A DNA stretch of 64,000 nucleotides from Hyphomicrobiales bacterium (GTDB lineage: Bacteria > Pseudomonadota > Alphaproteobacteria > Rhizobiales > Rhizobiaceae). The notes beneath the pieces are model-generated. The model had not been told where the DNA came from, did no database searches, and saw nothing but the letters and a program-made list of their open reading frames with translations. Position 1 is the stretch's first letter, and each line of letters begins with the position of its first letter. Location of the stretch: NCBI GenBank assembly GCA_900466475.1, contig UBMI01000007.1, positions 266,569 to 330,568 on the forward strand, given 5' to 3'. Both the position numbers and the translations under genes were made by a program. This document shows positions 36,881-46,792 of the stretch, in pieces.

Positions 36881-37510
36881 TCAGTCAGAGCATGTCCCGC
36901 CGATCGTCTCGACGATTGTCGGCACCATGACTTCAGCCGCAGCGGCAGGCGTGGGATGGACGCCATCCGGGATTCCTGTCGAGAGTTCGCGGTTCGATAG
37001 CTTCGCCCAACCGGCGCTATGATCGATCACCGCAACGTTCCATTCTGCCGCAACACTGCGGTGAGCCGAAATGTAGCTCTCGAGATAGGGTCTGATCGCG
37101 CCCCGCAGCCCCGACATAGGGTTCATCACCATCATGAAGATACGCGCATGGGGCAATCCCGTCCGCAGCCTTTCCAGGATGGTTGAAAAGTTCCGCTGGC
37201 TGGCACTGACGCTCATCCAGCGGTTCAAGGCAGCGTCATTGGCGTAAAACTCGACGAGCACTATGTCAGGACTCTCGGCGATCACCCGGTCCACAGAAGA
37301 CAAAGCCCATTCGGTGGTTGAGCCACTCTTTGCCACAATGGCGATATCAACGGGGCGGTGAAGGCACTGCTCGAGGGCGTTCTCGAGACCTGCCTGCCAT
37401 CCGCCCCTTGCCGTCAGCGATGTGCCGAACGTTACGATCTTCAGTCCTGCCGCGGCCACATCAGCCCCCTGCAGAAGAAAGAGAGCGATCAAACCGGCAG
37501 CAAGTTTCAT
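36881..37510 (-). CDS. Periplasmic SGNH/GDSL hydrolase
   Basis: A 209-residue protein with a Sec signal peptide (MKLAAGLIALFLLQGADVAAA). SGNH blocks are complete: GTSLT near 29-33 (Ser nucleophile), the Gly block AKSGST near 59, block III EFYANDAA near 88 and DGVHP near 184 for the Asp-His dyad. Its start overlaps by one base the stop of the upstream acyltransferase 3 gene, so the two are translationally coupled. Known AT3-SGNH fusions and PatA/PatB or AlgJ-type systems split acyl transfer in this way; this may be a separate two-protein version acting on the EPS. Confidence 0.87.
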   Translation of the reverse strand: MKLAAGLIALFLLQGADVAAAGLKIVTFGTSLTARGGWQAGLENALEQCLHRPVDIAIVAKSGSTTEWALSSVDRVIAESPDIVLVEFYANDAALNRWMSVSASQRNFSTILERLRTGLPHARIFMMVMNPMSGLRGAIRPYLESYISAHRSVAAEWNVAVIDHSAGWAKLSNRELSTGIPDGVHPTPAAAAEVMVPTIVETIGGTCSD

Positions 37511-38631
37511 CAGCCATTGGAACCCGCGGCAACGGTCGTCGGCGCCGCACGCCTTTTCTTCAACTGCATGATCTTCTCTTCGAAGAAGACGAAGGAAGCG
37601 ATCGCTACGATCATCGTCAGAATGAAGGCCGTAACAATCTGCATGACCTGGAACGCCGTCCCGTCCCGCATCCCCGTTGCTATGGCGACAAGCCGTCCTG
37701 ACGGACCAAGCAGCAGGCCGTGAAACAGGTAGAAGCCGTAACTGACAACGCCTACGCCGCGGATCAGCGGAAGATCAAGAAATCTGGTCGCGGCAGAGTT
37801 CTGGCAGACCGTCACCAGCATGATCAGCAATCCGGACAGAAGCGGCGCAATGATCAGCGCTGCATTCGGATGTCCGCCAAAAATGAAATAGAGGTGCTGC
37901 AGAACCAGGAGCACGCCGAGCGCAAGGATCGCCAGACTGGAAAAACGCAGGTTGATCGTGCCGAGCTGTCTGGCGAAGAGTCCGAAAACGCCCCCGACAG
38001 CAATGGCATAGAAGCCCGACAGGGAGTTGACGCGGAACATGAGTTCATCGCCGAATACCCACAGGCTCGAAACCGCAAGCAGCAGAAGCAGGAATATCAG
38101 AAGGCTGGACCGCCAGTATCGCGATGGCAGCCAGATGAACAGCAACGGGAACAGCACGTAGAACTGCTGCTCCACTGCCAGCGTCCACAGGTGGGACAAG
38201 GGTCCCAGCCAATCATGTCTGACGAAGCCGATATAGATGTTGGTCGTGTAGGTCACGAGCCAGCTGATACTGCCGTAAAATTTGTCGACATTGTCGCCCG
38301 CGACAAGGGTAACGGTCGACAGGAAGATCAGTGCCAGTGTCAAATAATAGACTGGGAAAATCCGCAAGGCTCGATTGCGCATGAAAAGCGCGATCTCGGT
38401 CGAAGCATCGGAACTTCCCGCTTCGATGCGCTGCCGCGCCCGAAACAGGATTGGCACGATCAGGAAGCCGCTCAACGCGAAGAATACCCAAACGGCAAGC
38501 GTTCCCGATTCCGACCTTTTTGTCAGGCCCGCATGATCGGTCAGTACGAAGAGAACACATATCGCGCGAAGGCCGTCGAGACCTTTGATGGCTTTGCCGA
38601 CACCGAATACCTTCTGATAGATTTCGTGCAT
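37510..38631 (-). CDS. Acyltransferase 3 family membrane protein
   Basis: A 373-residue AT3/OafA-type protein with about ten helices. The ATG at 38631 has AAGGA upstream. KGLDGLRAICVLFVLTDHAG carries the family Arg and His, WVFFALSGFLI follows, and LSHLWTLAVEQQFYVLFP near 145-162 is the second signature. It is the first gene of a two-gene operon with an SGNH hydrolase, overlapping by one base. It would carry an acyl group across the inner membrane for transfer to EPS by the partner. Confidence 0.88.
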   Translation of the reverse strand: MHEIYQKVFGVGKAIKGLDGLRAICVLFVLTDHAGLTKRSESGTLAVWVFFALSGFLIVPILFRARQRIEAGSSDASTEIALFMRNRALRIFPVYYLTLALIFLSTVTLVAGDNVDKFYGSISWLVTYTTNIYIGFVRHDWLGPLSHLWTLAVEQQFYVLFPLLFIWLPSRYWRSSLLIFLLLLLAVSSLWVFGDELMFRVNSLSGFYAIAVGGVFGLFARQLGTINLRFSSLAILALGVLLVLQHLYFIFGGHPNAALIIAPLLSGLLIMLVTVCQNSAATRFLDLPLIRGVGVVSYGFYLFHGLLLGPSGRLVAIATGMRDGTAFQVMQIVTAFILTMIVAIASFVFFEEKIMQLKKRRAAPTTVAAGSNG

Positions 38632-39236
38632 ACTGGTTCCTTGGCGGGTATTTAGATCAGACCGAAAAGATGGACCTGGCGTCCGGCCATGCATGTCGAC
38701 CGCAACAGACGTCCTGGCGCTTCATCGGGCAGCTTTGACGGAATTCTGGAGCCTTTTGGGAAGGTAGGCGATAGAGCGCTCTCCAGCATCTACGATTAAA
38801 TCAGGCTTAAGACTATCAACGGAATGCACCCGTGCCAAGCCATAACCCCCTTCCCGGCGCCATAGCCCCGAGCCATTTTCGATTGTCACCCTAGCACAAA
38901 GAAAGGACGCGCAAACGGCGCGACTGTGACAATTTCGCGAAATATCGTGATCTCGCCGGAAGCCGTTCCGAATTTTGTTGCAATGCGGTATCATATCGGA
39001 CTTCGTCGCCAATTTCTCCTGTCCGAATTGAAGCCAGAGAGAAAATGCATCTGGACGCGATGACTCCGGGGTCCTAAGAAAGCAGGGACAAAATCGTTCT
39101 CGGCTCTTCTCAGGTACCGATAGACATAACCGCTGCCAACTATGACACGCGGAAGCATAGGCTGGCGCGCATGGGTGACAGCGGTAAAAATCTTGCTTGA
39201 ATCATCGATGAAAATCGAGCGAACGAAAGGCTTTCA
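38632..39236. other. Intergenic region between divergent acyltransferase genes, no gene seen
   Basis: About 605 bases. A 96-codon minus-strand ORF at 38722-39012 lacks a ribosome site and motif. GAAAGG precedes the start at 39237. Promoters for both flanking genes are expected, but none is clear. Confidence 0.4.
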
Positions 39237-40415
39237 ATGACGCTGCTAGCACCTGCCTCCCCGCCGCCGGCCGATAATCCCGCCTATGGTTATATAAGAG
39301 GTCTTGACGGCTTGCGGTTTGCCGCGGTCCTGATCGTCGTCGTTGCGCATTTCCGGCTCTCGGCCGCGATCCCCGGCGGTTTCGGCGTCACGATTTTCTT
39401 TGCAATCAGCGGGTTTCTGATTTCGAGACTCCTGCTGTCGGAAGAACGGAATTATGGGAAAATATCCCTGCCGCGCTTTTTCGCCCGGCGATTCCTGCGG
39501 CTGATGCCGCCGCTTTTTCTGATGATCGCCATAACCGTGCCGATCTATCTGATTTTCGATCGCGAAAACGTGCTGGTCAGCCAGATTTTGCTAGCGATCT
39601 TCTATCTAGGCAACGTACCGGTGGTGATGAATGTCTTCACGCCGATGCCCGAAGGAATTCACAGTTACGGTCCTTTGTGGTCGCTGGCTGTCGAAGAGCA
39701 TTTCTATATGTTCTTCCCATTCCTGCTTCTCGCCCTGCGGACGTGGTCTTCTCGCGTTGTACTGCTCATCGGCGTCGTGATTCTCAGCCTGGCGCTGCGC
39801 ATCCTGGCCGCCTATACCGTTCCAGACCCGGAAAGCTTCAACTACTATTTCACGCTGACGCGCCTGGATTCGATCGCCTGGGGCTGCCTGCTGACATTCG
39901 GCCTCGCCAATGAAGCGATCAGGAGCCATTTGGTCAAACTTCGTGGCTGGAAGACCTTCCTGTTCGCCATCATTCTTCTGCTTGGCGGCATTGCCTTCCG
40001 CAATCAGTTTTTCCAGGACACCTTCCGCTACACCGTCCACGGCTTCGGCATGTTTCTACTGATCAACGCCTTTGTTTTCGGAAAGGCAACGGAAAAACTC
40101 GTTCGCCTGGCCGAATGGCGGCCAATCCAAATGGGCGGACGCATCAGCTATGAAATGTATCTGTGGCACCTGCACGTATGGTTTGTCGTCGGGCTGGTTT
40201 TTGCTGGAAATTACTGGCTTCGATTCTCGACGAGCGTGATCCTGACAGCCGTCGTAGCCTACGCGTTTTATAACCTGACGACGACAGCGACAAAGCGCTG
40301 GTCCAAGAAAGCTGGCAGCAAAAGCGTCGAAGACGAACGCCAGAAGGTTTACCAGACGGTATCGACCGCCGATGAGACTGACGTCCCCGAGGCAAGAACG
40401 CGCACCGCCAGCTGA
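39237..40415 (+). CDS. Acyltransferase 3 family membrane protein
   Basis: A 392-residue AT3 protein of about ten helices with a soluble 35-residue tail. It shows IRGLDGLRFAAVLIVVVAHF at 19-38, GGFGVTIFFAISGFLI near 44, RFFARRFLRLMPP near 80, and YGPLWSLAVEEHFYMFFP near 143-160. All residues linked to acyl transfer in OafA relatives (Arg and His near the N-terminus, the SLAVEEHF segment) are present. It is a single-gene transcript ending in a strong terminator. It may add acetyl, succinyl or other groups to EPS or lipid. Confidence 0.88.
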   Translation: MTLLAPASPPPADNPAYGYIRGLDGLRFAAVLIVVVAHFRLSAAIPGGFGVTIFFAISGFLISRLLLSEERNYGKISLPRFFARRFLRLMPPLFLMIAITVPIYLIFDRENVLVSQILLAIFYLGNVPVVMNVFTPMPEGIHSYGPLWSLAVEEHFYMFFPFLLLALRTWSSRVVLLIGVVILSLALRILAAYTVPDPESFNYYFTLTRLDSIAWGCLLTFGLANEAIRSHLVKLRGWKTFLFAIILLLGGIAFRNQFFQDTFRYTVHGFGMFLLINAFVFGKATEKLVRLAEWRPIQMGGRISYEMYLWHLHVWFVVGLVFAGNYWLRFSTSVILTAVVAYAFYNLTTTATKRWSKKAGSKSVEDERQKVYQTVSTADETDVPEARTRTAS

Positions 40416-40430
40416 AGCAGGAAGAAATCG

Positions 40431-40464
40431 AAACGGCTTTCCTTTTGTTTGGAAAGCCGTTTTC
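40431..40464 (+). terminator. Rho-independent terminator
   Basis: AAACGGCTTTCC / GGAAAGCCGTTT form a perfect 12-bp stem with an 8-base loop followed by T. It lies 16 bases after the acyltransferase stop; its near-symmetry with flanking A and T runs could also serve the convergent gene. Confidence 0.85.
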
Positions 40465-40572
40465 AAGGGACAAGACCTACCAAGCACTTGCCTGGAAATT
40501 GCCCGGGACTGAACCGGGTTCCGCTGTTTCAATTGCGGATACGCGGCCCCCTTTTGAACCGCGCCTCTCTCC

Positions 40573-41655
40573 TCATTCCATCGCGGCAGCGATTGGGCGC
40601 AGCGATCCGATGCGGCCGATCGCATACTTGACGATGATTGGCCCGACGACACCTGCCGTTGTCGCAAGGAGGAGAAGCAGCAGCGCCTGATCGCTGACCG
40701 AGAAGAACCGCCCGAAGACGGCCTTCACCGCTCCGACAAACATCGTGTTCAACAGATAGATAGCGAACGCGTTCTGGCCGATGAATTCCAGGACGCGGTT
40801 CTGGTTGCAAAGCCGGGAGCGGATCAGGCCGTGGAACACGACGAGCGACGCCATGCCGACGAGGAAATAGCGCCATTCGGAATCGAAGGAGACATAAAGA
40901 AGTACGAGGAAGACCGCAGTCGCGGGAATGAAATACCGCTCGACGAACCGCTCCCAAACGTCCTTGTGCAGGCAGGCGACGCAGCCTGCCATGAAGAACG
41001 CATAGAACATGAAAATACGGTTTATGTAGACGTAGTCCAATATCGAGTCATTGTAGAACATCATGACGTGCAGGCCGAACATGATGATCGATGCCGCAAA
41101 CAATATGTTCAGGCTTACATTCATGCGCGAGAACAGGAACGTCGTGCCGATCGAAAAGTAAAAAAGCACGATCAGGTACCATACGAACATGGACGGGCTC
41201 TGCTCGGTATGGATGAAGACGTGCTGAACGGAGAGCAGCAGGTCATTGACGGGTTTGTCGACCGATACGAACTGACCTGCGAAGAATTTTCCGAGAATGA
41301 CGATGGCCGCCATGATGAAGAACGGAATAAGAAGCCGCTTTGCGCGCTTTGACGTATAGGTCGACAGCGACCCCTTCAGTTTGTGAGCGCCGACATAGAC
41401 GAAGACATAACCACTCAGGAACATGAAGAGCGGCATGTGGAAAGCGTAGATCGCCTTACGCAGACCAATAGCCCATACAGGGAAAGCTGTATCATAGGTA
41501 TGTCCCCAAACGACAAGGATGATAGCCAATCCTTTGAGGCGTTCGATATCACCCAGCCATTTACGCTGAGGCCTTGCCATGGGCTGGGGAGCTGAATCCA
41601 TTTGCGACGTGTTCGCCGCGTCTTCTTGCTGGGACATATGATCTCTATTTAACAT
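40573..41655 (-). CDS. Acyltransferase, fucose-4-O-acetylase-like
   Basis: A 360-residue membrane protein of the AT3 superfamily, subgroup of fucose 4-O-acetylase-like enzymes. WLGDIERLKGLAIILVVWGH near 34-53 and AFHMPLFMFLSGYVF near 71-85 are the group's signatures. About ten helices follow. The N-terminal 30 residues are polar and probably cytoplasmic. The start at 41655 has no good ribosome site; an ATG at 41637 is an alternative. It converges with the acyltransferase at 39237. Likely an O-acetylase of EPS or another surface glycan. Confidence 0.85.
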   Translation of the reverse strand: MLNRDHMSQQEDAANTSQMDSAPQPMARPQRKWLGDIERLKGLAIILVVWGHTYDTAFPVWAIGLRKAIYAFHMPLFMFLSGYVFVYVGAHKLKGSLSTYTSKRAKRLLIPFFIMAAIVILGKFFAGQFVSVDKPVNDLLLSVQHVFIHTEQSPSMFVWYLIVLFYFSIGTTFLFSRMNVSLNILFAASIIMFGLHVMMFYNDSILDYVYINRIFMFYAFFMAGCVACLHKDVWERFVERYFIPATAVFLVLLYVSFDSEWRYFLVGMASLVVFHGLIRSRLCNQNRVLEFIGQNAFAIYLLNTMFVGAVKAVFGRFFSVSDQALLLLLLATTAGVVGPIIVKYAIGRIGSLRPIAAAME

Positions 41656-41940
41656 TTGAGATAAAGGCGGGCGTCACCGGGAATATCACGCTGTCAGCTA
41701 CCTGCAAAGCATAAAGCACCGCAGCGTTCGACCAGCCGGACCCGTGGACAGAAGCCCGACCACCCTTCACCGGCGCATTCGATCACGGCCGAACTGAAGC
41801 TCTCCGTCACCAGGCATCGGACTTAGAGACCCCCGCCCTCCTCTGTCACGAAAACTTCGCACAGCCTTCAACAAACTGTCTCGTCTGCGCGCTATCCGTC
41901 GCCAAAACGGAATGCAATTTTTTTTGCAGAGGAGAAAATT

Positions 41941-43200
41941 ATGTCAAACAAATTGCAGAATACGGCTGCCGTCAGCCTTGTCGCTCTGATGTCCATGGTC
42001 GGTTCGGCGCATGCCGATACGACCGTGAAGTTCTGGCACAGCTTCAGCAAATCGTCCGGCGAAGCGCTCAACAAGATCATCACCAATTTTGAAGCCGCCA
42101 ATCCCGGTATTCATATCGAGGGTGAGTTTGTGGGCGATTACAATGATATCGTCGCCAAGCTGCAGGCCGCCATTCCCGCCAACCGCGCGCCTGATGCCGT
42201 CATCATGGAAGTCACCCGCTACGGCCTCTTTGCCGATCGCGGCGCCTTGACCGACCTGACACCCTATTTCAACGCCGACCCGCTGAAGGACGACCTTTAC
42301 GACTACGCACGTGAGGTCGGCGTCTATAACGGCAAGAACTACATCGTGCCGTTCAACTCCTCCACGCCGGTCCTCTATTACAACAAGGACATCCTGGCGC
42401 GCGCCGGCTTCACGACGGAGCCGCCGCTGAAGACTTTCGCAGATATTCTTGCCGTTTCGAAGACAATCACCGAGAAGCTCGGCTCGGAAGGCATCACCGG
42501 CATTGCAGCCCCTGGCCAGTTTGCGCGCTGGGGTCTCGTCATGTCCAATGACAGCGAGCTCATCGATTCCAAGACCAACGATATCCTGCTCGACTCGCCC
42601 AATACGATCGAAGCCTATCAGTGGATGGCCTCGCTCGTGCATGACCAGAAGGTCGCCTCCCCGGATAGCGTCACCGATGAAGATGTCGGCCGCGACGCTT
42701 TCTTTGCCGGCAAGGTCGGCATCTCCCTGAATTCGACGGGCGATTACGGCGGTGCCAAGAAGGCGCTCGGTGACAAGCTGGAAGTGCGTCCGATGCCCTG
42801 CAACAAGGTCTGCTCGGTTCCGATCGGCGGCGCCGGTATCGGTATCCTCTCAACCTCTTCGAAGGATGTTCAGGACGCCGCTTACAAGTTCATCAGCTAC
42901 GCTGCTTCGCCGGAAGCCAATTCCATCTGGTTTGCCGCAACCGGCTACCTGCCGATCAACAAGAAGAGCGCCGCCCAGCCGGCTGCCATCGAAGCGCTTG
43001 CCAAGAAGCAGGGCATCGACGTCGCCATCAAGCAGCTTGATTTCGCTCATGGCCGTGCCCGTCCGCCCGTCGTCACCTGGATGCGTTCGACCGAATACAA
43101 GATGTGGGAAGCCATGGCGCTCGGCCAGCGCGATGTCACGGAAACGATGAAGGATTTTGCCGCGCAGACGCGCGAAGAAGCCAAGCGTTCCAGCAACTGA
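41941..43200 (+). CDS. ABC transporter periplasmic binding protein (UgpB-like)
   Basis: A 419-residue solute-binding protein with a Sec signal peptide (cleavage after GSAHA). TTVKFWHSFSKSSG and LQAAIPANRAPDAVIM are typical of the family 1 binding proteins including UgpB, which binds glycerol 3-phosphate or glycerophosphodiesters. GAGGAG lies before the ATG, and TGCAA-N6-TTGCA at 41913-41928 sits just upstream, a possible operator or mRNA hairpin. It heads an operon with two permeases, a phosphodiesterase and an ATPase. The phosphodiesterase suggests a glycerophosphodiester substrate; sugars remain possible. Confidence 0.88.
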   Translation: MSNKLQNTAAVSLVALMSMVGSAHADTTVKFWHSFSKSSGEALNKIITNFEAANPGIHIEGEFVGDYNDIVAKLQAAIPANRAPDAVIMEVTRYGLFADRGALTDLTPYFNADPLKDDLYDYAREVGVYNGKNYIVPFNSSTPVLYYNKDILARAGFTTEPPLKTFADILAVSKTITEKLGSEGITGIAAPGQFARWGLVMSNDSELIDSKTNDILLDSPNTIEAYQWMASLVHDQKVASPDSVTDEDVGRDAFFAGKVGISLNSTGDYGGAKKALGDKLEVRPMPCNKVCSVPIGGAGIGILSTSSKDVQDAAYKFISYAASPEANSIWFAATGYLPINKKSAAQPAAIEALAKKQGIDVAIKQLDFAHGRARPPVVTWMRSTEYKMWEAMALGQRDVTETMKDFAAQTREEAKRSSN

Positions 43201-43262
43201 GCCTCTCACTTCAGCAATACGGCGGGTCTTGAACGGCCCGTCGTCTCAACTGTTCCGGTCCC

Positions 43263-44132
43263 ATGCTGCGCAAACTCACACCCTATCTTCTCGTCGCACC
43301 GTTGATGATCTTCATCACGGTCTTCACCTACATTCCCGTCATCACCAGCGTGAACCTCAGTTTCCGGCACTGGGACTTCCTGTCGCCGACTATGCCTTTC
43401 GTCGGCTTTGAGAATTACCGCCTGCTTTTGAACTCCCGCGACTTCTGGAATTCCTTGCAGGTAACCGCGATCTTTGCGCTGTTTTCGGTGCCGATCCGGC
43501 TGGCGCTGGCGCTTGCCGTTGCAAGCTATCTCGTGCGCGAAACCCTGCCCTCACGGCTCCTGCGCGGAGCGCTGTTTCTGCCTTCCGTAACCTCCACAGT
43601 CTCGATCGCCGTTGTTTTCTCCTGGGTCTTCGCCACCGATTACGGCATGGTCAATGCGGCGCTGACCTCGCTCGGCCTCGGCAAGGTGCAATGGCTCCAG
43701 GATCCGCAACTCGCGCTCTGGGTGCTGATAGTAGTCAACACATGGAAGCAGCTCGGCTACGATATCGTGATCTATATCGCCGGCCTGCAGGCGGTGCCGC
43801 AGGAACTTTATGATGCTGCCGCCGTGGATGGCGGCCGGCGCCTTCATGTCTTCCGGCGCGTGACCGTGCCCCTGGTCATGCCGACCACCTATTTCCTGCT
43901 GGTGATTTCGGTGATCGAGGCCTTTCAGGTCTTCACCATCGTCAACATCATGACCCGCGGCGGCCCGGCGGGTGCGACCGATATGCTGGTTAATCTGCTC
44001 TACCGCGTCGGTTTTACCCTTTTCGATATCGGCAGGGGATCGGCGCTCGCCGTCCTGCTCTTCATCTTCCTGATCGTGCTCGCGCTGATCAAATCCTTCG
44101 TCATCGGCCGGAGGGTTCACTATGAGGCTTAA
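43263..44132 (+). CDS. ABC transporter permease (UgpA-like)
   Basis: A 289-residue permease with six helices. The EAA loop (ELYDAAAVDGG, about 180-190) that contacts the ATPase is intact, as is the N-terminal PYLLVAPLMIFITVFTY helix. It pairs with the next permease, whose start overlaps by 11 bases, to form the inner-membrane channel. It follows the binding-protein gene by 62 bases, in which an imperfect GC-rich hairpin may stabilise the binding-protein message. Confidence 0.9.
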   Translation: MLRKLTPYLLVAPLMIFITVFTYIPVITSVNLSFRHWDFLSPTMPFVGFENYRLLLNSRDFWNSLQVTAIFALFSVPIRLALALAVASYLVRETLPSRLLRGALFLPSVTSTVSIAVVFSWVFATDYGMVNAALTSLGLGKVQWLQDPQLALWVLIVVNTWKQLGYDIVIYIAGLQAVPQELYDAAAVDGGRRLHVFRRVTVPLVMPTTYFLLVISVIEAFQVFTIVNIMTRGGPAGATDMLVNLLYRVGFTLFDIGRGSALAVLLFIFLIVLALIKSFVIGRRVHYEA

Positions 44133-44931
44133 GAACCGTCTTGTGACCGGGCTCGCGCTTGCTGCCGGCCTGATCTTCCTGTCGCCCGTACTCTATTCGA
44201 TCTGGATGTCCTTCGAGACAGCGCAGTCCTATTACACGGGCCAGTACGAGTTCACGCTAGACAACTATGTCCGGGCCGTCGCCGAATACAATTTCGCCCG
44301 CTACCTGCTGAACAGCATCATCGTGTCGGGCCTGGTGACGCTGCTCGGCATTACGGTCGCAACCATGGCAGCCTTTGCCTTCGCGCGCTACCAGTTCCGC
44401 GGCGGCAACCTGCTCTTTGGCGCGACCGTCGCCACGCTGATGATCCCGAGCCATATCAGCCTGATCCCGAACTACCTGACACTCGCCAAGGCCGGTCTGC
44501 TCGATACCTATGCCGGTCTCATCCTGCCCGCGATCTCGAATGGCTTTGCCGCCTTCTTCCTGCGCCAATATATCAAGGGCATCCCGAAAGCGCTGGACGA
44601 GGCCGCCTATATGGACGGCGCAACACCGCTGCAGGTGCTGTGGCGCGTGATCGTGCCGATCGCGAAGCCCGCCATCTTTTCCATGGGGCTCTACATATTC
44701 ATTAGTGAGTGGAACAACTACATCTGGCCGCTCGTCGCCGTTGGCAAGGAAGACCTCTACACGCTGCAGATCGGTCTTGCTCGCCTTTATCGCATCAATC
44801 CCGGTGAAGGTCTGGTCGATTGGCCACTCGTCATGGCGGCCTGCACCCTCAGCATGCTGCCCGTGCTACTCGGCTTCCTGCTGGTCGAGCGACATCTCGT
44901 GCGCGGCATTACGCTCGGCGCGGTCAAATAA
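44122..44931 (+). CDS. ABC transporter permease (UgpE-like)
   Basis: A 269-residue permease with six helices and the EAA loop (ALDEAAYMDGA, about 155-165). Its start overlaps the first permease by 11 bases, and the phosphodiesterase gene begins two bases after its stop, so all are translated from one message. The MalG/UgpE subfamily is indicated by the N-terminal LSPVLYSIWMSF and the C-terminal PLVMAAC segment. Confidence 0.9.
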   Translation: MRLKNRLVTGLALAAGLIFLSPVLYSIWMSFETAQSYYTGQYEFTLDNYVRAVAEYNFARYLLNSIIVSGLVTLLGITVATMAAFAFARYQFRGGNLLFGATVATLMIPSHISLIPNYLTLAKAGLLDTYAGLILPAISNGFAAFFLRQYIKGIPKALDEAAYMDGATPLQVLWRVIVPIAKPAIFSMGLYIFISEWNNYIWPLVAVGKEDLYTLQIGLARLYRINPGEGLVDWPLVMAACTLSMLPVLLGFLLVERHLVRGITLGAVK

Positions 44932-44933
44932 TC

Positions 44934-45704
44934 ATGAACAAGGACAAGCATAGAATGACACGCATCGCTTCGCATCGCGGCGGCACTCTGGAATTCGGCG
45001 ACAGCACGCCGCACGGTTTTGCCGCGACGGCAAGAATGGCGCTGGAAGAAGTCGAGTTCGACGTCCATCCGACAGCCGACGGCGCAATCATGGTTCATCA
45101 CGACGCTACTCTTGACGGAACGACGGACCGCAGCGGCGTGATCGCGGCGATGAGCGAGGCGGAGGTTCGCGCCGCCGTCATCAATTACGGTGCCGGCGGA
45201 CATCCGATCTCGCTTGCCGAACTCTGCGCCCTCTTTGCCGACAGCACGGTTGACTTCCGCTGCGAGATCAAGCCTGGGGTCGACGGTCGCCCCTATGAGA
45301 ATTTCGTACCGCATGTCGTAGAGACCCTCGCCCGCCACGGTATGCTCGAGAGGACGATCTTCTCCTCCTTTCTGGTGGAATCGCAGGATGCGCTTTCAGC
45401 GGCAACCAGCCGGCCGAAACTCTGGCTCGTCAGCCCGCCAGTGCTCCGTCAGCTCGGGGCCGCGGCTGTTATCGAAGTCGCGAAGTCTCATAATATCCCG
45501 GAAATCGGCGTCCACGTGGACACCGCCGATACGGCACTGATGGCTGAAATTGAAGCCGCAGGGCTCGATTTCGGTTGCTGGGCGGCCCATTCGGCCAGGC
45601 AGATCGAAAAGGTGCTGGCACTTGGCGTGAAAGTCTTCACGACAGACCGCCCAAGCCTTGCCATCGCCATACGCAATCGCTTCGAGGCGGAGACTGCGCA
45701 ATGA
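44934..45704 (+). CDS. Glycerophosphodiester phosphodiesterase
   Basis: A 256-residue TIM-barrel enzyme cutting glycerophosphodiesters to glycerol 3-phosphate and an alcohol. RIASHRGG near 9-16 and EFDVHPT near 40-46 give His and the Glu/Asp metal ligands; [10 protein letters not shown] near 54 adds the second catalytic His; CEIKPG supplies a further ligand. The start at 44934 lies two bases after the permease stop. No signal peptide is seen, so it acts in the cytoplasm on imported substrate, like UgpQ. The stop overlaps the ATPase start (ATGA). Confidence 0.9.
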   Translation: MNKDKHRMTRIASHRGGTLEFGDSTPHGFAATARMALEEVEFDVHPTADGAIMVHHDATLDGTTDRSGVIAAMSEAEVRAAVINYGAGGHPISLAELCALFADSTVDFRCEIKPGVDGRPYENFVPHVVETLARHGMLERTIFSSFLVESQDALSAATSRPKLWLVSPPVLRQLGAAAVIEVAKSHNIPEIGVHVDTADTALMAEIEAAGLDFGCWAAHSARQIEKVLALGVKVFTTDRPSLAIAIRNRFEAETAQ

Positions 45705-46747
45705 GCGGGATCGTCGTACGCGATATCAGAAAATCATACGTCGGCGGCCCGCAAGTCCTGCATGGCGTCTCCATGGATATCAAGTCCGGCGAATTCATCG
45801 TTATCGTTGGCCCTTCCGGTTGCGGCAAGTCTACCCTGCTGCGCCTCATCGCAGGGCTTGAGCGATGCGATGAGGGCGATATCGAAATCGGCGGTCGGCG
45901 TGCCAACGAACTCGCTCCGCAAGATCGCGACATTGCCATGATCTTCCAGAACTACGCGCTCTATCCCCATATGACGGTGCGCGAGAATATTGCCTTCGGC
46001 CTGGAACTGCGCGGCATGCCGAAAGCCGAGCGCAATGCGCGGGCTCAAGATGTGGCAAAGACGTTGCAGCTCGAAGCCTATCTCGATCGCAAGCCGGGTG
46101 CCCTTTCCGGCGGTCAGCGTCAGCGCGTGGCGATGGGCCGGGCCATGGCGCGCAACAGTTCCATCTTCCTGATGGACGAGCCGCTGTCGAACCTCGACAA
46201 CGCGCTGCGGGTCGCCATGCGCACCGAAATCAAGGAGTTGCATCGCCAGCTCGGCGCGACAATCGTTTATGTCACGCATGACCAGACCGAGGCGCTTTCA
46301 CTGGCCGACAGGATCGCGGTGATGAAGGACGGCAATCTCCTGCAGTTCGACACGCCGGAGGCAATCTATGACCAGCCGCAGAACCGCTTTGTCGCAGGCT
46401 TCCTGGGTGTTCCCGCGATGAATTTCATGCCTGTCGAGCATCTTCCGGGCTGGCGGGGCCGACCGGGCCTGACCGCCGGGTTAAGGCCCGAATCCATGAC
46501 AATCCGCGCCGAGGAACCTGCGGAGCCTGCCCTGCCCGTCCGGCTCATGCTGTCGGAAATGACAGGGTCTGATATCATCCTGCATTGTGAGAGCCCGGCC
46601 GGACGCATCACGCTTACCAGTCCGCGCAAGGATGTACCGCGCCATTCCGACAACTTCTGGGTCATGTGCGACCTTGACCAGGCCGTGTTTTTCGATAACC
46701 AGAGCGGGAGCCGCGTCGATCTTTCAGCCGGAGATCGTCGAATTTAG
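45701..46747 (+). CDS. ABC transporter ATP-binding protein (UgpC/MalK-like)
   Basis: A 348-residue ATPase. Walker [10 protein letters not shown] is near 37-45, the Q-loop near 82, signature [14 protein letters not shown] near 135-148 and Walker [12 protein letters not shown] near 155-165. The C-terminal 110 residues form the TOBE/OB regulatory domain found in MalK and UgpC. It starts inside the phosphodiesterase stop codon (ATGA overlap), so expression is coupled. It energises the importer whose other parts lie upstream. Confidence 0.93.
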   Translation: MSGIVVRDIRKSYVGGPQVLHGVSMDIKSGEFIVIVGPSGCGKSTLLRLIAGLERCDEGDIEIGGRRANELAPQDRDIAMIFQNYALYPHMTVRENIAFGLELRGMPKAERNARAQDVAKTLQLEAYLDRKPGALSGGQRQRVAMGRAMARNSSIFLMDEPLSNLDNALRVAMRTEIKELHRQLGATIVYVTHDQTEALSLADRIAVMKDGNLLQFDTPEAIYDQPQNRFVAGFLGVPAMNFMPVEHLPGWRGRPGLTAGLRPESMTIRAEEPAEPALPVRLMLSEMTGSDIILHCESPAGRITLTSPRKDVPRHSDNFWVMCDLDQAVFFDNQSGSRVDLSAGDRRI

Positions 46748-46792
46748 GCGCCGCTGATCGTTCCGGTTTGGAAAAGCGCAAGAAGTGATGCA

